A stretch of DNA of 64,000 nt from Hylemonella gracilis ATCC 19624 (GCF_000211835.1 NZ_AEGR01000052.1:124001-188000), one strand, 5' to 3'; counted from the stretch's first letter, positions 36,402 to 46,592 are shown. Made by a program: numbers and translations. The notes: a model not told the origin generated them from the letters alone.

Positions 36402-37073
36402 TCAACGTCCAAAGATGAAGCGCGGTCCGACCCAGTGGAGCAGACGACGCAAGGCGATGGCCAGCAGCAGGTAGACCGCCGTGACCACGATGTAGGACTC
36501 GAAGGTGCGAAAGCTCGCCGCCGAGATGACGTTGGCCGCGTAGCTCAACTCCTCGGTGGAGATCTGACCGCACACGGCGGAACCCAGCATCACGATGATG
36601 ATTTGGCTGACCAGGGCGGGCCAGACGCGCTTGAGCGCGGGGGGCAGCACCACGCGGGTGTAGACCTGCCAGCGGTTCAGCGCCAGGCTCAGCGCGGCTT
36701 CGATCTGCCCGCGCGGCGTGGCTTGCACACCGGCGCGGATGATCTCGGCGGAATAGGCGCCAAGGTTGAGCACCATCGCGAGGATGGACGCCGCCTCGGG
36801 CGAGAGCCGCAGCCCCACCGAAGGCAGACCGAAGAAGATGAAGAAGAGCTGGACGATGAAGGGCGTGTTGCGGATCAGTTCCACGTAGGCGCCCGTGACG
36901 GCCCGCAGCCACAGCAGGCCGCGGGCGCTTGTCGTCCGGGCCCAGGCACAGGCGACACCGACCACCAGGCCCAGGGCCATGGCGATCGCGGTCAGACCCA
37001 GTGTCCAGGCCACGCCTCGCAGCAGGAAGGGCCACTGCGCCAGCAGCAGGCTGAAATCGAGGGTGGTGGCCAT
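36402..37073 (-). CDS. Polar amino acid ABC transporter permease
   Basis: Membrane subunit of 223 residues with about five helices. It has the segment AYVELIRNTPFIVQLFFIFFGLPSVG and the EAA-loop QIEAALSLALNRWQVYTRVVLPPALKRVWP. It follows the binding-protein gene by 45 bases on the same strand and is the first of the two permeases of this importer. Confidence 0.9.
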   Translation of the reverse strand: MATTLDFSLLLAQWPFLLRGVAWTLGLTAIAMALGLVVGVACAWARTTSARGLLWLRAVTGAYVELIRNTPFIVQLFFIFFGLPSVGLRLSPEAASILAMVLNLGAYSAEIIRAGVQATPRGQIEAALSLALNRWQVYTRVVLPPALKRVWPALVSQIIIVMLGSAVCGQISTEELSYAANVISAASFRTFESYIVVTAVYLLLAIALRRLLHWVGPRFIFGR

Positions 37074-37118
37074 GGTGCGGTGCTGTGCGGTGAACGTGGG
37101 GGATTGACCTTGGGGGCC

Positions 37119-37922
37119 TTACTCGGACAGCGGCAGATCGCCCGCCGGGCGGCCCAGCCACTGCTGAGCCAGCTTGTCGAGAGTGCCGTCCTTGCGCGCG
37201 GCCAGCAGGATGTCATTGACCTTGGCACGCAATGCGTCTTGCCCCTTGGCGACGCCGATGAAGTTGGGGCTGTCCTTGATCAGCAGCTTGAACTCGGCGC
37301 CGAGCTGAGGGTTCTTCTGCATCATCAGCCCGGCGTTGGACACGCTGGTGGCGATGACCTGGGTCTGGCCAGCGACGAACGCGGCGGTGCTGGCGGCTTG
37401 GTCTTCGTAACGTTTGAACACCATGCTGGCCGGGCCGGACTTGACCAGTTCCTGCTCTTCCATCGCGCCCTTGGCAACGGCGATGGTCTTGCCGCCCAGG
37501 TCGGCGAAGCTCTTGATCGCGAGGCTCTTGGGCGCGTAGACGGCCTGGAAGAAGGGCGAGTAGGCATGCGTGAAGTCGATCACTTTCATGCGATCAGGGT
37601 TCTTGCCCAGGGTGGAGATGACGAGCTGCACCTGCCCGGTCTGCAGGTAGGGGATGCGGTTGGCGCTGGTGACGGGCACCAGTTCCACGCTCACGCCCAG
37701 CTTGTTGGCGATGAGCTTGGCGACTTCGATGTCCAGGCCCTGGGGTTGCAGGTCCAGGCCCACGAACCCATAAGGCGGGTAGTCGGTGGGCACGGCGATC
37801 TTGATCTTCTTGGTCTGCATGACCTGGCTGAGCGCGTCCTGCGCTTGCGCGGGCGTGCACAGCAGGGCGAGGGTTGTCGCGGCGGCGCCAAGCATGGCGT
37901 GGAGGAAGGGACGTCGGTTCAT
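37119..37922 (-). CDS. Polar amino acid ABC transporter substrate-binding protein
   Basis: Periplasmic SBP_bac_3-type protein of 267 residues, with a signal peptide ending near TPAQA^QDAL. The core shows IKIAVPTDYPPYGFVGLDLQPQGLDIEVAKLI, the VQLVISTLGKNPDRMKVIDFTHAYSPF block and GGKTIAVAKGAMEEQEL. It heads the four-gene importer. The ligand cannot be told apart among polar amino acids or opines. Confidence 0.9.
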   Translation of the reverse strand: MNRRPFLHAMLGAAATTLALLCTPAQAQDALSQVMQTKKIKIAVPTDYPPYGFVGLDLQPQGLDIEVAKLIANKLGVSVELVPVTSANRIPYLQTGQVQLVISTLGKNPDRMKVIDFTHAYSPFFQAVYAPKSLAIKSFADLGGKTIAVAKGAMEEQELVKSGPASMVFKRYEDQAASTAAFVAGQTQVIATSVSNAGLMMQKNPQLGAEFKLLIKDSPNFIGVAKGQDALRAKVNDILLAARKDGTLDKLAQQWLGRPAGDLPLSE

Positions 37923-38013
37923 CGTGGGGCTCCTGTGTCAGAAGGGGGGTTGCAATCTAGGGTCGTGAAATCCATGCCCTGCGTCAACGGCGCAAGGGCC
38001 TGGGTGCAGGTGC

Positions 38014-38505
38014 TCAGTTCTCTTTGGGTGGGGCGTGCCAGAAGTCGCGGTGGAGGGCGGCGATCTCGTCTTCCATCTCGGTCACGGGACCGAGAACCTC
38101 GATGGGCTTCTGCCCGGCCGCGAACACGGTGCGGCAGGGCAGGTCCATGGTGGGGTTCTCCTCGTGGCTGCCGGTGAGCGCGAGCAATCGCCGTTCGCTC
38201 AGGCCGTAGACCAGGCGGCCGATGTTGGCCCAGTACTGCGTGCCGGCGCACATGGCGCAGGGCTCGACCGTTGTGACCAAGGTGCAGCGGCCCAGGTATT
38301 CGCCGGGGTAGTTCAGTGCCGCCGTGCGAGCCAAGACGGACTCCGCATGGTTCACCGTGTCGACATTGCCCTGCTCGGCCAGCACGGTCTCGCCGTCGGG
38401 CGCCACGAGGATGGCGCCAAAGGGATGGCGGCCAAGCTCGTCGCGCGCGCGCCGAGCCACGTCGTTGGCGCGCTTCAGGTGGCGGAGCAATTGTCCTGGG
38501 GTCAC
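38014..38505 (-). CDS. Nucleoside/guanine-type deaminase (CMP/dCMP deaminase family)
   Basis: Zinc-dependent deaminase of 163 residues. The motif HAE (His53, Glu55) and PCAMC (Cys83, Cys86) give the zinc site and proton shuttle. The start is a GTG at 38505. Size and the late segments suggest a guanine deaminase or cytosine/adenosine-like enzyme more than the tRNA deaminase TadA, which has other conserved residues. It is the last gene of an operon with an NMT1-type ABC importer, ten bases after the permease. The importer may bring in a purine, pyrimidine or related base that this enzyme deaminates. Confidence 0.82.
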   Translation of the reverse strand: MTPGQLLRHLKRANDVARRARDELGRHPFGAILVAPDGETVLAEQGNVDTVNHAESVLARTAALNYPGEYLGRCTLVTTVEPCAMCAGTQYWANIGRLVYGLSERRLLALTGSHEENPTMDLPCRTVFAAGQKPIEVLGPVTEMEDEIAALHRDFWHAPPKEN

Positions 38506-38515
38506 GCGTTTTCTT

Positions 38516-39282
38516 TCACTGGTTCTGCGAACCGCGATGCGCCCAGGCCGTCGTGTGCTTCTCGATGAAGCTGAACAGCTCGTACATCAACATGGCCATC
38601 GCGCCCACGACCAGCAGGCCGCTGAAGGCCAGGCCCATCTTCATGGCTGATCCGGCGGAGATCAGCAGGTAGCCGATGCCTTCGTTGGCTGCAGTCATCT
38701 CCGACACTGTGGTGCCGACGAAAGCCAGGGTGATGGCCACCTTGAGCGAGCCGAAGAAGTAGGGCAGGCTGCGTGGCAAGCCCACCTTGATCAGCACGTC
38801 CCAGCGGCGCGCGCCCAGCACGCGCAGCACGTCTTCCAACTCGGGCTCCAGCGTGGCCAGGCCGGTGGCGATGTTGACCATGATGGGAAAGAAACTGATC
38901 AGGAAGGCCGTGAGAATGGCCGGGCCGATACCAATGCCAAACCAGACCACCAGCACCGGCACGAAGGCTGCCTTGGGCAGGGCGTTGAAGGCGGTCATCA
39001 GCGGGTAGACGGCGGCGTAGGCCAGGCGCGAGCTGCCGATCAGGAAGCCCAACAGCACACCCACGACGATGGCGATGCCGAAGCCTGCCATGGTGACCCA
39101 GAAGGTGCGCCAGGCGTGGGCCGCGATGGTGGCCTTGTGTTCCAGCGTTTGTTCCCAGATACGCAGCGGGCTGGGGAAGATGAATTCCGAGACGTTGAGG
39201 GCTGAGCAGATGATCTGCCAGAAGATGACGATGAAGGCCAGCAGCAGCAGCGGGGCCCAGCGTTCGACGGCTTTGCGATGGT

Positions 39283-39286
<4 letters not shown>
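38516..39286 (-). CDS. ABC transporter permease (nitrate/sulfonate/pyrimidine-type)
   Basis: Inner-membrane permease of 256 residues with about six helices. Typical parts are FVPVLVVWFGIGIGPAILTAFLISFFP and the EAA-like loop LGARRWDVLIKVGLPRSLPYFFGSLK, then AFVGTTVSEMTAANEGIGYLL. It is coupled to the ATPase gene by an ATGA overlap at 39283-39286. The group includes SsuC, TauC and ThiX; the deaminase neighbour favours a base or pyrimidine-like substrate. Confidence 0.88.
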
Positions 39287-40149
<863 letters not shown>

Positions 40150-40230
40150 GACAGGTGAGCTGCTTGAAAAAGCGGCCAGCAGTCCGGGGAACTGGCTGGC
40201 CGCAAGATCAGGAGAGAAAACCAGGGCTCT

Positions 40231-41256
40231 TTACTTCTTGGGCAGGATGTCCAGATCGGCCTTGGAGGGCAGGAAAGCGCCGTTCCAGATCACCTTGGCA
40301 TCGACCGGCGTCTTGGTCTTGAAGGCCTCGGACACCTGGGTGGCCATCATCGCCAGACGCTTGGCGTCGACCTGGCCGAAGCCTTCCTTGTAGGTGTCGG
40401 GCGTGGCGATGGTGGAGTCGATCGCCATCTTGAGACGGCGGGTCTCCAGCGCCACGTCGATGATGCCGTCACGCTCCTTGATGTAGGCCACGGAAGCAGC
40501 CGGGTCGGCGATGACCTCTTTGGCGCCCTTGGCGAAAGCCTTCAGGAAGGCCTTCACGGCCTCGGGCTTCTCCTGTAGGAACTTGGGCGAGACGATGATG
40601 GCGTTGGCGTAGAGCTTCACGCCGTATTCGGGGTAGGGCAGGATGACCACGTCCTCGGTCTTGACGCCGCGGGCTTCGAGGTTGAGCAGCGAGGTGAAGG
40701 AAAAGCCCGTGATGGCGTCGACGTCACCGCGTGCCAGCATGGTTTCGCGCAGCGGCGGATCCATCGCCGTCCAAGTCACACCGGTGATCTTGTTGGCGGC
40801 TTCGAAGATCGGGAAGGCTTTGCGGCCGGCGTCGAAGACGGGCGCGCCCAGCTTCTTGCCCGACAGGTCGGCCGGCTTGCTGATGCCAGACTTCTTCAGT
40901 GCCAGCACGGCAGCGGGCGTGCTGTTGTAGACCATCATCACGGCCACGGGCTTGTTGGGCGCATCGGGGTTGTTGGCGTGGAACTCCATCAGCGAGGCCA
41001 TGTCGGCGAAGCCCATGTCGTAGGCGCCCGAGGCCACGCGCGTGACCGTGCCCCCCGAGCCGTTGCCCGCGTCCACGGCGACGTCCAGTCCGGCGGCCTT
41101 GAAGTGGCCCTTGGCCACGGGCTGCAGGAAGAGGGCCGAGGGGCCTTCAAAACGCCAGTCGAGTTGGAACTTGACCGGGGTCTGGGCTTGGGCCAGGCTA
41201 AAAGTCAGCGTGGCGGCCAGGGCGGCGGACGCTTGCAGGAAGGAACGCTTGCGCAT
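40231..41256 (-). CDS. ABC transporter substrate-binding protein (NMT1/THI5-like)
   Basis: Periplasmic protein of 341 residues with signal peptide MRKRSFLQASAALAATL...AQA. It belongs to the NMT1/THI5-like group (VKFQLDWRFEGPSALFLQPVAKGHFKAAGLDV; GSGGTVTRVASGAYDMGFADMASLMEF). Relatives bind thiamine precursors, riboflavin, nucleobases or sulfonates. It is first in an operon that ends with a deaminase, so a nucleobase or pyrimidine is my best guess. It is not a close paralog of the sulfur-island binding proteins. Confidence 0.85.
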   Translation of the reverse strand: MRKRSFLQASAALAATLTFSLAQAQTPVKFQLDWRFEGPSALFLQPVAKGHFKAAGLDVAVDAGNGSGGTVTRVASGAYDMGFADMASLMEFHANNPDAPNKPVAVMMVYNSTPAAVLALKKSGISKPADLSGKKLGAPVFDAGRKAFPIFEAANKITGVTWTAMDPPLRETMLARGDVDAITGFSFTSLLNLEARGVKTEDVVILPYPEYGVKLYANAIIVSPKFLQEKPEAVKAFLKAFAKGAKEVIADPAASVAYIKERDGIIDVALETRRLKMAIDSTIATPDTYKEGFGQVDAKRLAMMATQVSEAFKTKTPVDAKVIWNGAFLPSKADLDILPKK

Positions 41257-41595
41257 GATGAGGGAGCTCCTGAGTGACGGGCTGCGCGGCTGGCCGCGCG
41301 GGAATGAAGGCGGCGCGTCGAACGACGGCAGGATTCAGCAAGGTCATTCAGCAAAAACGATGCCAGTTCGGGGGCAAATCGAAAACCTCACTGAAAACAC
41401 CAATGTATACAAAGTGAGGCCGGAACGGTGTGTCCGGCGGGTCGGGTTTTCGCGGGGGCGAACGACCGAGTCCCATGGCATGTGCACGCCCCGAAGTGGT
41501 GCGTGCCTTGCGATCAGGCGCTTGTCCGCGGTGCGTGGCTGACGCAGCCCCCGTCCATCGCCCCCGTCTCGCACGCATCGTTATGATGCCGGCCG
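41257..41595. other. Intergenic region with GntR-like operator
   Basis: A 339-base divergent region between the NMT1-type importer operon and a small membrane protein gene. No gene is supported. It holds the TGTATACA palindrome, listed separately, about 150 bases before the importer operon. Confidence 0.5.
41404..41411. promoter_or_regulatory. TGTATACA palindrome, possible GntR-type operator
   Basis: Perfect 8-base palindrome in an AT-rich pocket, upstream of the importer–deaminase operon on the minus strand. TTGTATACAA-like sites are typical of FCD-class GntR repressors. The bases just outside do not continue the symmetry, so the call is tentative. No gntR gene is in the window. Confidence 0.35.
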
Positions 41596-42222
41596 ATGTT
41601 GTCCGACTTGTTCCGCTCTTGGCGTCGCCGCCTCGCTGCCACCTCGTCCAGCCGGTGGCTGCTGCGCATCACAAGCCTGGTGCTGCTCGTGCTGTGCGGC
41701 CTGCACATCGGGTACACGCTGCGTGCGCAAGGGCTCAACCCGGCGCCCGAATCCGCCGCGGACGTCGCGCGCTGGCCCATCGTGCCGATCGAGGTGCTGC
41801 ATGTGCTTGAGGGCCTGGACGCTCCGGTCGCGGGGTTGGCGAGTGCCCAGCCGGCCCTGAACGTTCGATTGGCCGACGACACTCAGCAAAGCATGGAGTT
41901 TCCGGTTCCATTGACCTGGCCGGGGCGTCGCGCCACCGTGCTGGATGACGCCGCTCTGCGCAAGTTGCCCGGCTGCATGGGGTATGTGCGGGGCGAGTTT
42001 CTGCGAGGGCTGGGTTCAGCGCCGCGCTTCCGCATCTGGGAACTGCACTGCGGACCGGTGCACCACTCCTACGAAGATTTCAGGTCCGCCTACGATGCGG
42101 CTCGCTCCGAAGGTCCGACACCCGCGCGCTGGCAGTGGGGCGTCTTGGCCGCGCTGTTGCTCGTGGCCTTGTTGGCGTGGGTGCCTTGGCCCTCCCGCCG
42201 GCCGCATTCGGCGGACGTTTGA
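41596..42222 (+). CDS. Uncharacterised membrane protein
   Basis: A 208-residue protein I do not recognise. It has two membrane segments, about residues 22-42 (LLRITSLVLLVLCGLHIGYTL) and 182-200 (GVLAALLLVALLAWVPWP), with a soluble domain between them of about 140 residues. That part holds two Cys (LPGCMGYV, ELHCGPV) that could pair in the periplasm. Basic residues before the first helix suggest the N-terminus is inside. The gene is convergent with the dehydrogenase downstream. Codon use looks normal for the genome. Confidence 0.65.
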   Translation: MLSDLFRSWRRRLAATSSSRWLLRITSLVLLVLCGLHIGYTLRAQGLNPAPESAADVARWPIVPIEVLHVLEGLDAPVAGLASAQPALNVRLADDTQQSMEFPVPLTWPGRRATVLDDAALRKLPGCMGYVRGEFLRGLGSAPRFRIWELHCGPVHHSYEDFRSAYDAARSEGPTPARWQWGVLAALLLVALLAWVPWPSRRPHSADV

Positions 42223-42267
42223 GCGAGGCGCGCGCGGGCCGCGTGCGCCCCAATCTCACGCGAAGTT

Positions 42268-43146
42268 TCACGCCATGCGGTTGCGCTGTGCGAGCGCGAG
42301 GTGCAAGGCCGAGTGGTCGTGATCACTGAGGCCCGCCCTGACCCCGCTGGCGTAGAGCTGTTCCAGCAGGCTGGTGATGGGGGTTTCCAGTTCCAGGTCT
42401 TGGGCGGTCGACAGCGCGTTGCGCAAGTCCTTGAGCTGCACGCTCATGCGCGCGCCTGGCTGGTAGCTGTGCTCCACCATGCGTTGCCCATGCACCTGCA
42501 GCACGCGGCTGTCGGCGAAGCCGCCGGTGATGGCTTCTCGCACCTTGGCCGGGTTGGCGCCGCCCTTTTCACACAGCAGCAGTGCTTCGGCCACGGCGCC
42601 GATGGTGATGCCCACGATCATCTGGTTGGCCAGCTTCGTGAGTTGTCCCGCGCCACTGCCACCGACCAGGGTGGCGCGGCCCAGTGGCGCGAAGACGGGC
42701 CGCGCGCGCTCAAAGGTGGTCGCTTTGCCCCCGACCATGATGGCCAGCGTGCCGGCCGCCGCGCCCAGCGTGCCGCCTGAGACGGGTGCGTCCATGTGCA
42801 CGATGCCCATGGTGCCCAGACGCTCCGCGTGGGCCCGCGCTTGCGCGGGCTGGATGGAGGACATGTCCAGCAGCACTGAACCCGGACGCATGGCCCGGGC
42901 CACTCCCTGGGAGAACAGCAGATCCTCGACCGCCGCGCCATCCGTCAGCATGGTGATCACGAACTCGGCGTCCCGCGCCGCCTCAGCAGCGCTGTCGTGC
43001 ACTTGCGCGCCCAGCGCCGCCAGGCTGTCTGCCTTGGCGCGTGTACGGTTCCAAACGCTGACCGAATGTCCGGCCTTGCAGAGGCCGCAAAGGCGCTCCG
43101 CCATCGGGTAGCCCATCAGGCCAGTGCCCAGCAGGGCGATGTTCAT
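42268..43146 (-). CDS. NAD(P)-dependent 3-hydroxyisobutyrate dehydrogenase-like oxidoreductase
   Basis: Beta-hydroxyacid dehydrogenase of 292 residues. The N-terminal Rossmann motif is IALLGTGLMGYPMAERL, followed by VWNRTRAKADSL. The substrate motif is DAPVSGGTLGAAAGTLAIMVGG, and the catalytic Lys lies in GQLTKLANQMIVG. The family includes 3-hydroxyisobutyrate dehydrogenase, tartronate semialdehyde reductase (GarR/GlxR) and GLYR-type succinic semialdehyde reductases. No pathway genes lie nearby to choose between them. The start at 43146 is the family start; a far longer antisense frame upstream is a shadow of the helicase gene. Confidence 0.88.
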   Translation of the reverse strand: MNIALLGTGLMGYPMAERLCGLCKAGHSVSVWNRTRAKADSLAALGAQVHDSAAEAARDAEFVITMLTDGAAVEDLLFSQGVARAMRPGSVLLDMSSIQPAQARAHAERLGTMGIVHMDAPVSGGTLGAAAGTLAIMVGGKATTFERARPVFAPLGRATLVGGSGAGQLTKLANQMIVGITIGAVAEALLLCEKGGANPAKVREAITGGFADSRVLQVHGQRMVEHSYQPGARMSVQLKDLRNALSTAQDLELETPITSLLEQLYASGVRAGLSDHDHSALHLALAQRNRMA

Positions 43147-43377
43147 CAGTTTCCCCTCGAATCTAGGCCGCGTGGGCACCTTCACGTCGTGGTGGGCGCG
43201 GGCGGCGGTTGTCGGCATGCATGCGCTGCCATGCCGACGATTGTGATGGATTTGCATTGAATTTCTACAACTGTTACGCCGCAGACGGGGCGCGCAGGGG
43301 ATGCACGCGCATCTTTGGGCTGGGTCCGTGTCACCGGCGCCACGGTCGGGTGCTGGCTGGCTTTCTACAATCCCAGC

Positions 43378-45855
43378 ATGTCCCTTGATTTGCCTGGCAC
43401 CGGCCCGCGTCCGACCTTTCCCTCTTCTTCCGATATGCCCCTGTTGGCGGGCCTCAACACCGAGCAACGCGCCGCCGTCACGTTGCCCGCGGAACCCGCG
43501 CTGATCCTCGCGGGCGCGGGCTCGGGCAAGACGCGGGTGCTCACCACGCGCATCGCCTGGTTGCTGCAGACGGGGCAGATTTCCCCCGGTGGACTGCTGG
43601 CCGTGACCTTCACCAACAAAGCCGCGCGCGAGATGATGACCCGTTTGCAGTCCATGCTGCCGGTGAATGTGCGCGGCATGTGGATCGGTACTTTCCACGG
43701 CTTGTGCAACCGTCTGCTGCGCGCCCACCACAAAACGGCGGGTTTGCCGCAGACCTTCCAAATCCTGGACACCCAGGACCAGCAAAGCGCCATCAAACGC
43801 TTGTGCAAGCAGTTCAATGTGGACGAGGAGCGATTCCCTCCGAAGCAATTGCAATGGTTCATCGGCGGCTGCAAGGAGGACGGCCTGCGGCCTGGTGACG
43901 TGCAGGCGCACGACCCCGACACCCGCAAGAAAGTGGAGCTTTACCAGCTCTATGAAGAGCAATGCCAGCGCGAGGGCGTGGTGGATTTTGGCGAACTGCT
44001 GCTGCGCAGCTACGAGCTGTTGCGCGACCATGCGCCGGTGCGTGAGCACTACCAGCGGCGCTTTCGCCACATCCTGATCGACGAGTTCCAGGACACCAAC
44101 AAGCTGCAGTACGCCTGGATCAAGCTGCTTGCGGGGCAGGGGGCGAGCCATGAGAACGCGGTCTTCGCCGTGGGCGACGACGACCAGAGCATTTACGCCT
44201 TTCGCGGTGCGCGCGTGGGCAACATGGCCGACTTCGTGCGCGAGTTCCACGTTCAGCACCAAATCAAGCTGGAGCAAAACTACCGTAGCTACAGCAACAT
44301 CCTGGACAGCGCTAACGCGCTGATCAGCCACAACAAGCACCGCCTGGGCAAGAACCTGCGCACCGAGCAGGGTGCGGGCGAACCCGTGCGCGTGGTCGAG
44401 TCCAGCAGCGATTTCGCCGAGGCGCAGTGGCTGATCGACGAGATCAAGCAGCTGATACGTGATGACTCGAGCGCCGCGCCGGGCCGTCTCAAGCAAGCGA
44501 GCGCCCCCTTGGGGGGCAGCGAGGACACGCCTGTGCCGAGCGTGGGGGCCAACATTGCGCGCAAGGAGATGGCGGTGCTGTACCGCAGCAACGCCCAGAG
44601 CCGCGTGATCGAAACCGCGCTGTTCAACAGCGGCATCCCCTACAAGGTCTATGGCGGCTTGCGCTTCTTCGAGCGCGCCGAGATCAAGCACGCGCTGGCC
44701 TACCTGCGCCTGCTGGAGAACCCGAACGACGACACCAGTTTCCTGCGCGTGGTGAACTTCCCGCCGCGCGGCATCGGCGCGCGCAGCATCGAGCAGCTCC
44801 AAGACGCGGCGCGGGCCGCGAACCAGGGCGCTGGGTCGTCACTGCACGCCGCGGTCAACGCCATGAGCGGCAAGGCGGGTGCCAATCTCTCGGCCTTCGT
44901 CGCCAAGATCGACGTGCTGCGCGAGCAGACCCAGGGTTTGACCCTGCGCGAGATCATCGAACTCGTGCTCGAGCACAGCGGCCTGGTTGAGCATTACCGT
45001 GCCGAGCGCGAAGGCGCGGACCGCATCGAGAACCTGGAGGAACTGGTGACGGCCGCCGAGAGCTTCGTCAGCATCGAGGGTTTTGGCCGCGACGCGGAGG
45101 CGACGGCCGCGGCGGAGAATGCGGCCCCCGACGCGGATGGCGAAGTGCTGTCGCCGCTGGCGGCCTTCCTCACGCACGCTGCCTTGGAGGCCGGCGACAA
45201 CCAGGCCCAGGACGGCCAAGATGCCGTGCAACTCATGACCGTGCACGCCAGCAAGGGCCTGGAGTTCGACGTGGTGTTCATCACCGGCCTGGAAGAAGGC
45301 CTGTTCCCGCACGAAAACTCCTTGAGCGACTTCGATGGTCTCGAGGAAGAGCGCCGCCTGATGTACGTGGCCATCACGCGCGCAAGAAAACGCCTCTACC
45401 TCAGCCTGGCCCAGACCCGCATGCTGCACGGCCAGACGAGATATCACATCCGCAGTCGTTTTCTCGACGAACTGCCCGAGGAAACGCTGAAATGGGTGAC
45501 GCCTCGGAACCAGGGCTTTGGCAGCGGCTTCACGCCGCAGAACAGCTACGGGCCGGGACGTGGCAATGGGGCTGGCGGTGGTGCCTGGAACAGCGGCTGG
45601 GCGAACGCGAGCCGCTCGGACAGTGCTTACGGGCGAGACACGGGCTCATCCCTGTCCAGCAGCAAGGTTGTCGAGCAAGCCCAGGAAGCAGCGACGGGTC
45701 TGCGCATCGGCATGAGTGTCTTCCACAACAAGTTCGGCGAAGGCAAGGTGCTCACGCTCGAAGGCTCGGGCGACGATGCCCGTGCGCAGATCAACTTTCC
45801 GCGACATGGGGTCAAGTGGCTGGCGCTGTCGGTGGCGAAATTGACGGTGGTGTAG
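43378..45855 (+). CDS. UvrD/Rep/PcrA-type superfamily 1 DNA helicase
   Basis: ATP-dependent 3'-5' DNA helicase of 825 residues, acting in repair and replication restart. Walker A is AGAGSGKT (45-52). Other motifs are FTNKAAREM, the GTFHGLCNRLLR motif, DEFQDTNKLQYAW, VGDDDQSIYAFRGA, LEQNYRS, VQLMTVHASKGLEFDVVFI and YVAITRARKRLYL. The C-terminal ~65 residues resemble the UvrD/PcrA tudor-like domain (GMSVFHNKFGEGKVLTLEG). An in-frame GC-palindrome repeat at 44488-44550 adds a 21-residue insert (371-391) just before a conserved segment (MAVLYRSNAQSR). ATG 43378 is chosen as it lacks the non-homologous leader of the longer frame. Confidence 0.93.
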   Translation: MSLDLPGTGPRPTFPSSSDMPLLAGLNTEQRAAVTLPAEPALILAGAGSGKTRVLTTRIAWLLQTGQISPGGLLAVTFTNKAAREMMTRLQSMLPVNVRGMWIGTFHGLCNRLLRAHHKTAGLPQTFQILDTQDQQSAIKRLCKQFNVDEERFPPKQLQWFIGGCKEDGLRPGDVQAHDPDTRKKVELYQLYEEQCQREGVVDFGELLLRSYELLRDHAPVREHYQRRFRHILIDEFQDTNKLQYAWIKLLAGQGASHENAVFAVGDDDQSIYAFRGARVGNMADFVREFHVQHQIKLEQNYRSYSNILDSANALISHNKHRLGKNLRTEQGAGEPVRVVESSSDFAEAQWLIDEIKQLIRDDSSAAPGRLKQASAPLGGSEDTPVPSVGANIARKEMAVLYRSNAQSRVIETALFNSGIPYKVYGGLRFFERAEIKHALAYLRLLENPNDDTSFLRVVNFPPRGIGARSIEQLQDAARAANQGAGSSLHAAVNAMSGKAGANLSAFVAKIDVLREQTQGLTLREIIELVLEHSGLVEHYRAEREGADRIENLEELVTAAESFVSIEGFGRDAEATAAAENAAPDADGEVLSPLAAFLTHAALEAGDNQAQDGQDAVQLMTVHASKGLEFDVVFITGLEEGLFPHENSLSDFDGLEEERRLMYVAITRARKRLYLSLAQTRMLHGQTRYHIRSRFLDELPEETLKWVTPRNQGFGSGFTPQNSYGPGRGNGAGGGAWNSGWANASRSDSAYGRDTGSSLSSSKVVEQAQEAATGLRIGMSVFHNKFGEGKVLTLEGSGDDARAQINFPRHGVKWLALSVAKLTVV
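44488..44550 (+). repeat. REP-like palindromic repeat inserted in-frame in the helicase gene
   Basis: 63 bases containing CCCCC-TT-GGGGGG (44504-44516) with flanking arms ending GAGCGTGGGGGCC. Copies of this look are usually intergenic in Comamonadaceae (from memory). Here it keeps the frame and encodes a loop of 21 residues (371-391) inside the helicase, between residues DDSSAAPGR and NIARKEMAV. Confidence 0.65.
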
Positions 45856-45887
45856 CCTGACAGATTCTGAAAAAAGGGAGTGCAAGG

Positions 45888-46592
45888 ATGCGTGTTGTGT
45901 TTGCTTGCGTTGTGCTGGGTTTGTGGGTGACCTTGACAGGCTGCGCAACGACGCAATTGTTCAATCCAGAAACTACCTATGAGGAACAAGCGAGGGAGTT
46001 GCGAATCTCGGACGACGATTTACGCTTGGTATTGGTCGGCGAGGATTACCACTATCTCCTTGACGTTCCCGAATCCCTGCGGCCAATCTTTCACGCTTCC
46101 TATCAGCCGTTGATTCAATGGAGATTTGAATCTATGGAGGTGCTCAAGGACCAGACGGTGACGCTGAAATACTATGGGTCTCTGGACGGACGGCTTGCTT
46201 CTCAGGAAGACAAGGACGCCGCCGTGATGAACGGGTTCATGGCTGACAAAAATGGGAAGGTCTACATTTCTGGATCATTGTCCGGTCGGCGTGAGGATGA
46301 GATTGTCTTGCCTCCAACGAGGATCTTAGCTTGGTCAGGACAGCCCAGAAATCCGTCGTCGCGCATCGGCGTCACGGAAGAGAGGACAACGACAAAGCGG
46401 GTGTTTTTGATGGCTATGACGCCGGTGGCATTGGTGTTGGATGGCGCAGTTGTCGTGACCGTCGTTCCGTATGTCGCGAGTATTTTCGGCGTGGGCAATT
46501 TTTGGAGAGCACTGGGAAGAGTGATTGGCGCATCTGTCGCCAACTCAGGATTCGTTATTTTGACTGGGGGACACCCGCCCAGGTTTCAATGA
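45888..46592 (+). CDS. Uncharacterised lipoprotein
   Basis: A 234-residue protein I do not recognise, with a lipoprotein signal (FACVVLGLWVTLTGC, Cys about residue 19). The body (about 40-160) looks like mixed strands with many charged residues; a hydrophobic stretch at about 175-205 (MTPVALVLDGAVVVTVVPYVASIFG) could be a membrane segment. A conserved-looking YHYLLDVPESLRPIFHASYQP is near residues 55-75. G+C is lower than in the neighbours. It lies 32 bases after the helicase gene and may be co-transcribed, though a functional tie is not apparent. Confidence 0.68.
   Translation: MRVVFACVVLGLWVTLTGCATTQLFNPETTYEEQARELRISDDDLRLVLVGEDYHYLLDVPESLRPIFHASYQPLIQWRFESMEVLKDQTVTLKYYGSLDGRLASQEDKDAAVMNGFMADKNGKVYISGSLSGRREDEIVLPPTRILAWSGQPRNPSSRIGVTEERTTTKRVFLMAMTPVALVLDGAVVVTVVPYVASIFGVGNFWRALGRVIGASVANSGFVILTGGHPPRFQ

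Noticed and set aside
42268-44802. An 844-codon open frame on the minus strand
   Set aside because: Only its 3' part (42268-43146) is a real dehydrogenase gene; the rest is a shadow of the UvrD-type helicase gene, which has all helicase motifs on the plus strand.
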